Assembly: GCA_964500415.1 (NCBI GenBank)
Contig: CAZCOB010000082.1
Location: forward strand, 1-6,284
Reading direction: 5' to 3'
Origin: JAFGPF01 sp964500415
GTDB taxonomy: Bacteria; Chloroflexota; Dehalococcoidia; Dehalococcoidales; RBG-16-60-22
Length of the DNA: 6,284 nt
The notes beneath the pieces were generated by a model, which saw only the letters and a program-made list of their open reading frames with translations, had not been told where the DNA came from and searched no databases. Positions 4,768 through 6,284 of the stretch are shown here, one piece after another (the first letter of the stretch is position 1; each line of letters begins with the position of its first letter). Position numbers and translations under genes: made by a program.

Positions 4768-6284
4768 ATGAGAGCCATAATCAGCGTATCGGACAAAACG
4801 GGGGTGGTCGAGCTTGCCAGAGGCTTGAGCAAGCTGGGCTATGAAATATTCAGCACCGGCAACACCAAAAAAGCGATAAGCGAGGGCGGGGTGGCGGCCA
4901 AAAGCGTCTCGGACATTACGGGCTTCCCGGAAATCCTCGACGGGCGGGTCAAGACCCTGCACCCGATGGTCCACGGGGGCATCCTGGCGCGGCGCGACCT
5001 GCCCGCCCACATGAAAGAGCTGGCCGAGAAGAAAATCGAGAAGATAGACCTGGTGGCGGTGAACCTTTACCCTTTCGTGCAGACGGTGTCCAGAGAGGGC
5101 GTTACCCTGGAAGATGCGCTGGAGAATATCGATATCGGCGGGCTGACGATGATACGGGCCTCCGCCAAGAACTTCCCGGGCGTCATCGTGGTGGTAGACC
5201 CCGCCGACTACACCGTAATTTTAGAAAAGCTGCAAAAGGGCGACCTACCCCTTGAGGAACGCAAGCGGCTGGCGCAGAAGGCTTTTCAACACACCGCCAG
5301 CTACGATACGGCCATCGCTCAGTACCTGAGGCAGGACGAAGAAGGCCTCCCCGAAGAGATTACGGTAGCAATGAAGAAGCGCTACGGGCTCCGCTACGGC
5401 GAGAATCCCCACCAGAAAGCGGCCTTCTACGCCGAAACTGCCGTGGGAGCCAGACGAAACACCGGCATCACCTGGGCGGAGCAGCTTGGCGGCAAGGAGC
5501 TTTCCTTCAACAATATCCTGGACGCCGACGCCGCCTGGGGGGCGGCCGCCGATTTCGCCGCTCCGACCGTATCGGTTATCAAGCATACCAATCCCTGCGG
5601 GTTGGCCAGCCACGAGGATATCGCCGAGGCCTACCGCCGCGCCTTCAGTGGCGACGAGGTGGCGGCTTACGGGGGCATCGTGGCGGCCAACCGGCCGGTG
5701 ACCCTGGCCATGGCCGAGGCCATGAGGCCGGTTTTTTATGAGATAGTCATCGCGCCGGGCTACGAGCCGGAAGCCCTGAAGCTGCTGCAGGAGAAAAAGA
5801 AAGACCTGCGTATTTTACAGGCGGAACTGCCGCCCGGCTACGGCAAAGAGGAATGCGGCTATACCGACTACCGGCGGGTGAAGGGAGGTTTCCTGGTGCA
5901 GGAATCGGACTCGCTGCCGGAGAAGCAGGTAAACATGAAAACGGTCACCAAGCGCGCCCCGACGGCCAAGGAGAAAGAAGACCTGCTCTTCGCCTGGAGA
6001 GCCGCCAAGCACGTAAAGTCGAACGCTATCATGCTGATTAAAGACAAAATGGTGGTGGGGATGGGGGCGGGACAGCCGAGCCGGATTATCAGCGCCCGGA
6101 TTGCCGGCGAGAAAGCCGGCGAGAAAGCTAAGGGTAGTGTCCTGGCCTCGGATGCCATGTTCCCGTTCGCCGATGTCGTGGAGCACGCGGCGAAGATAGG
6201 CGTGACGGCCATCATCCAGCCCGGCGGCTCGATACGCGACCAGGAATCGGTAGACGCCGCCGATAAGCATAACATCGCCATGGT
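4768..6284 (+). CDS. purH: bifunctional AICAR transformylase/IMP cyclohydrolase (C-terminus cut by window edge)
   Basis: PurH carries out the last two steps of IMP synthesis: formylation of AICAR with 10-formyl-tetrahydrofolate, then ring closure to IMP. The frame is open from ATG 4768 to the window edge (505 codons plus two bases). The N-terminal IMP cyclohydrolase part shows SVSDKTG (6-12), FSTGNTKKA (28-36), DGRVKTLHPMVHGGILARR (58-76), DLVAVNLYPF (94-103) and ENIDIGGLTMIRASAKN (119-135). The transformylase part shows LRYGENPHQKAAFY (208-221), LSFNNILDADAAW (245-257), the catalytic KHTNPCG (272-278; K272, H273), AYGGIVAAN (300-308), SNAIMLIKDKMVVGMGAGQPSR (key residues 418-439) and IIQPGGSIRD (482-491). 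It stops in the IAMV block, so only about ten residues are missing. AAGGAG (4757-4762) lies 5 nt before the ATG. Codon third positions look more G/C-rich than in the leftmost genes. Confidence 0.97.
   Translation, partial: MRAIISVSDKTGVVELARGLSKLGYEIFSTGNTKKAISEGGVAAKSVSDITGFPEILDGRVKTLHPMVHGGILARRDLPAHMKELAEKKIEKIDLVAVNLYPFVQTVSREGVTLEDALENIDIGGLTMIRASAKNFPGVIVVVDPADYTVILEKLQKGDLPLEERKRLAQKAFQHTASYDTAIAQYLRQDEEGLPEEITVAMKKRYGLRYGENPHQKAAFYAETAVGARRNTGITWAEQLGGKELSFNNILDADAAWGAAADFAAPTVSVIKHTNPCGLASHEDIAEAYRRAFSGDEVAAYGGIVAANRPVTLAMAEAMRPVFYEIVIAPGYEPEALKLLQEKKKDLRILQAELPPGYGKEECGYTDYRRVKGGFLVQESDSLPEKQVNMKTVTKRAPTAKEKEDLLFAWRAAKHVKSNAIMLIKDKMVVGMGAGQPSRIISARIAGEKAGEKAKGSVLASDAMFPFADVVEHAAKIGVTAIIQPGGSIRDQESVDAADKHNIAM

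Noticed and set aside
6103..6126. Perfect 12-bp tandem duplication (gccggcgagaaa twice) in purH, encoding AGEKAGEK
   Set aside because: The remembered family sequence has a segment of the same length here (IA..KAGEKAKG), so it is not an expansion and the reading frame is intact.

Overview
The window reads as ordinary chromosomal DNA from an anaerobic bacterium, most probably a Dehalococcoidia-like member of the Chloroflexota. The hints are an archaeal-type fructose-1,6-bisphosphate aldolase/phosphatase start, a corrinoid adenosyltransferase (corrinoid dependence is typical of that class), a divergent PlsY, and a dispersed repeat of the 'VILSEAKNL' type. This placement is an inference from gene content, not a homology search.

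Layout. Positions 1-854 on the minus strand hold a leader promoter, an unannotated 38-codon ORF, cobO (corrinoid adenosyltransferase) and the first 42 codons of fbp, apparently one transcript. Upstream on the same strand lie tRNA-Leu(UAA) and plsY, packed 15 nt apart behind a near-consensus promoter (1439-1563). On the plus strand, between the two tRNA genes, are a DinB/YfiT-like protein gene (1687-2208) and a small SH3-barrel-like protein gene (2308-2559) with a strong terminator. On the minus strand follow tRNA-Cys(GCA) and a small DUF6504-like gene (2758-3054). From 3249 to the right edge, the plus strand carries purM, a small lipoprotein gene and purH (missing only its last few codons), closely spaced as one operon.

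Function. purM and purH catalyse step 5 and the final two steps of de novo purine synthesis. cobO makes adenosylcobalamin-type cofactors, fbp serves gluconeogenesis, and plsY starts phospholipid synthesis. The rest are small proteins of unknown role.

Most notable observations. No new multi-gene system is evident. The best unexplained signal is a pair of near-identical dyads, AATACY-N6-RGTATT, whose centres lie 22 bp apart. They sit over the core promoter of the 83-aa SH3-like gene, which itself appears to be almost leaderless. Second is the 38-codon ORF whose stop codon overlaps the TTG start of cobO. Third is the lipoprotein gene inserted between purM and purH.
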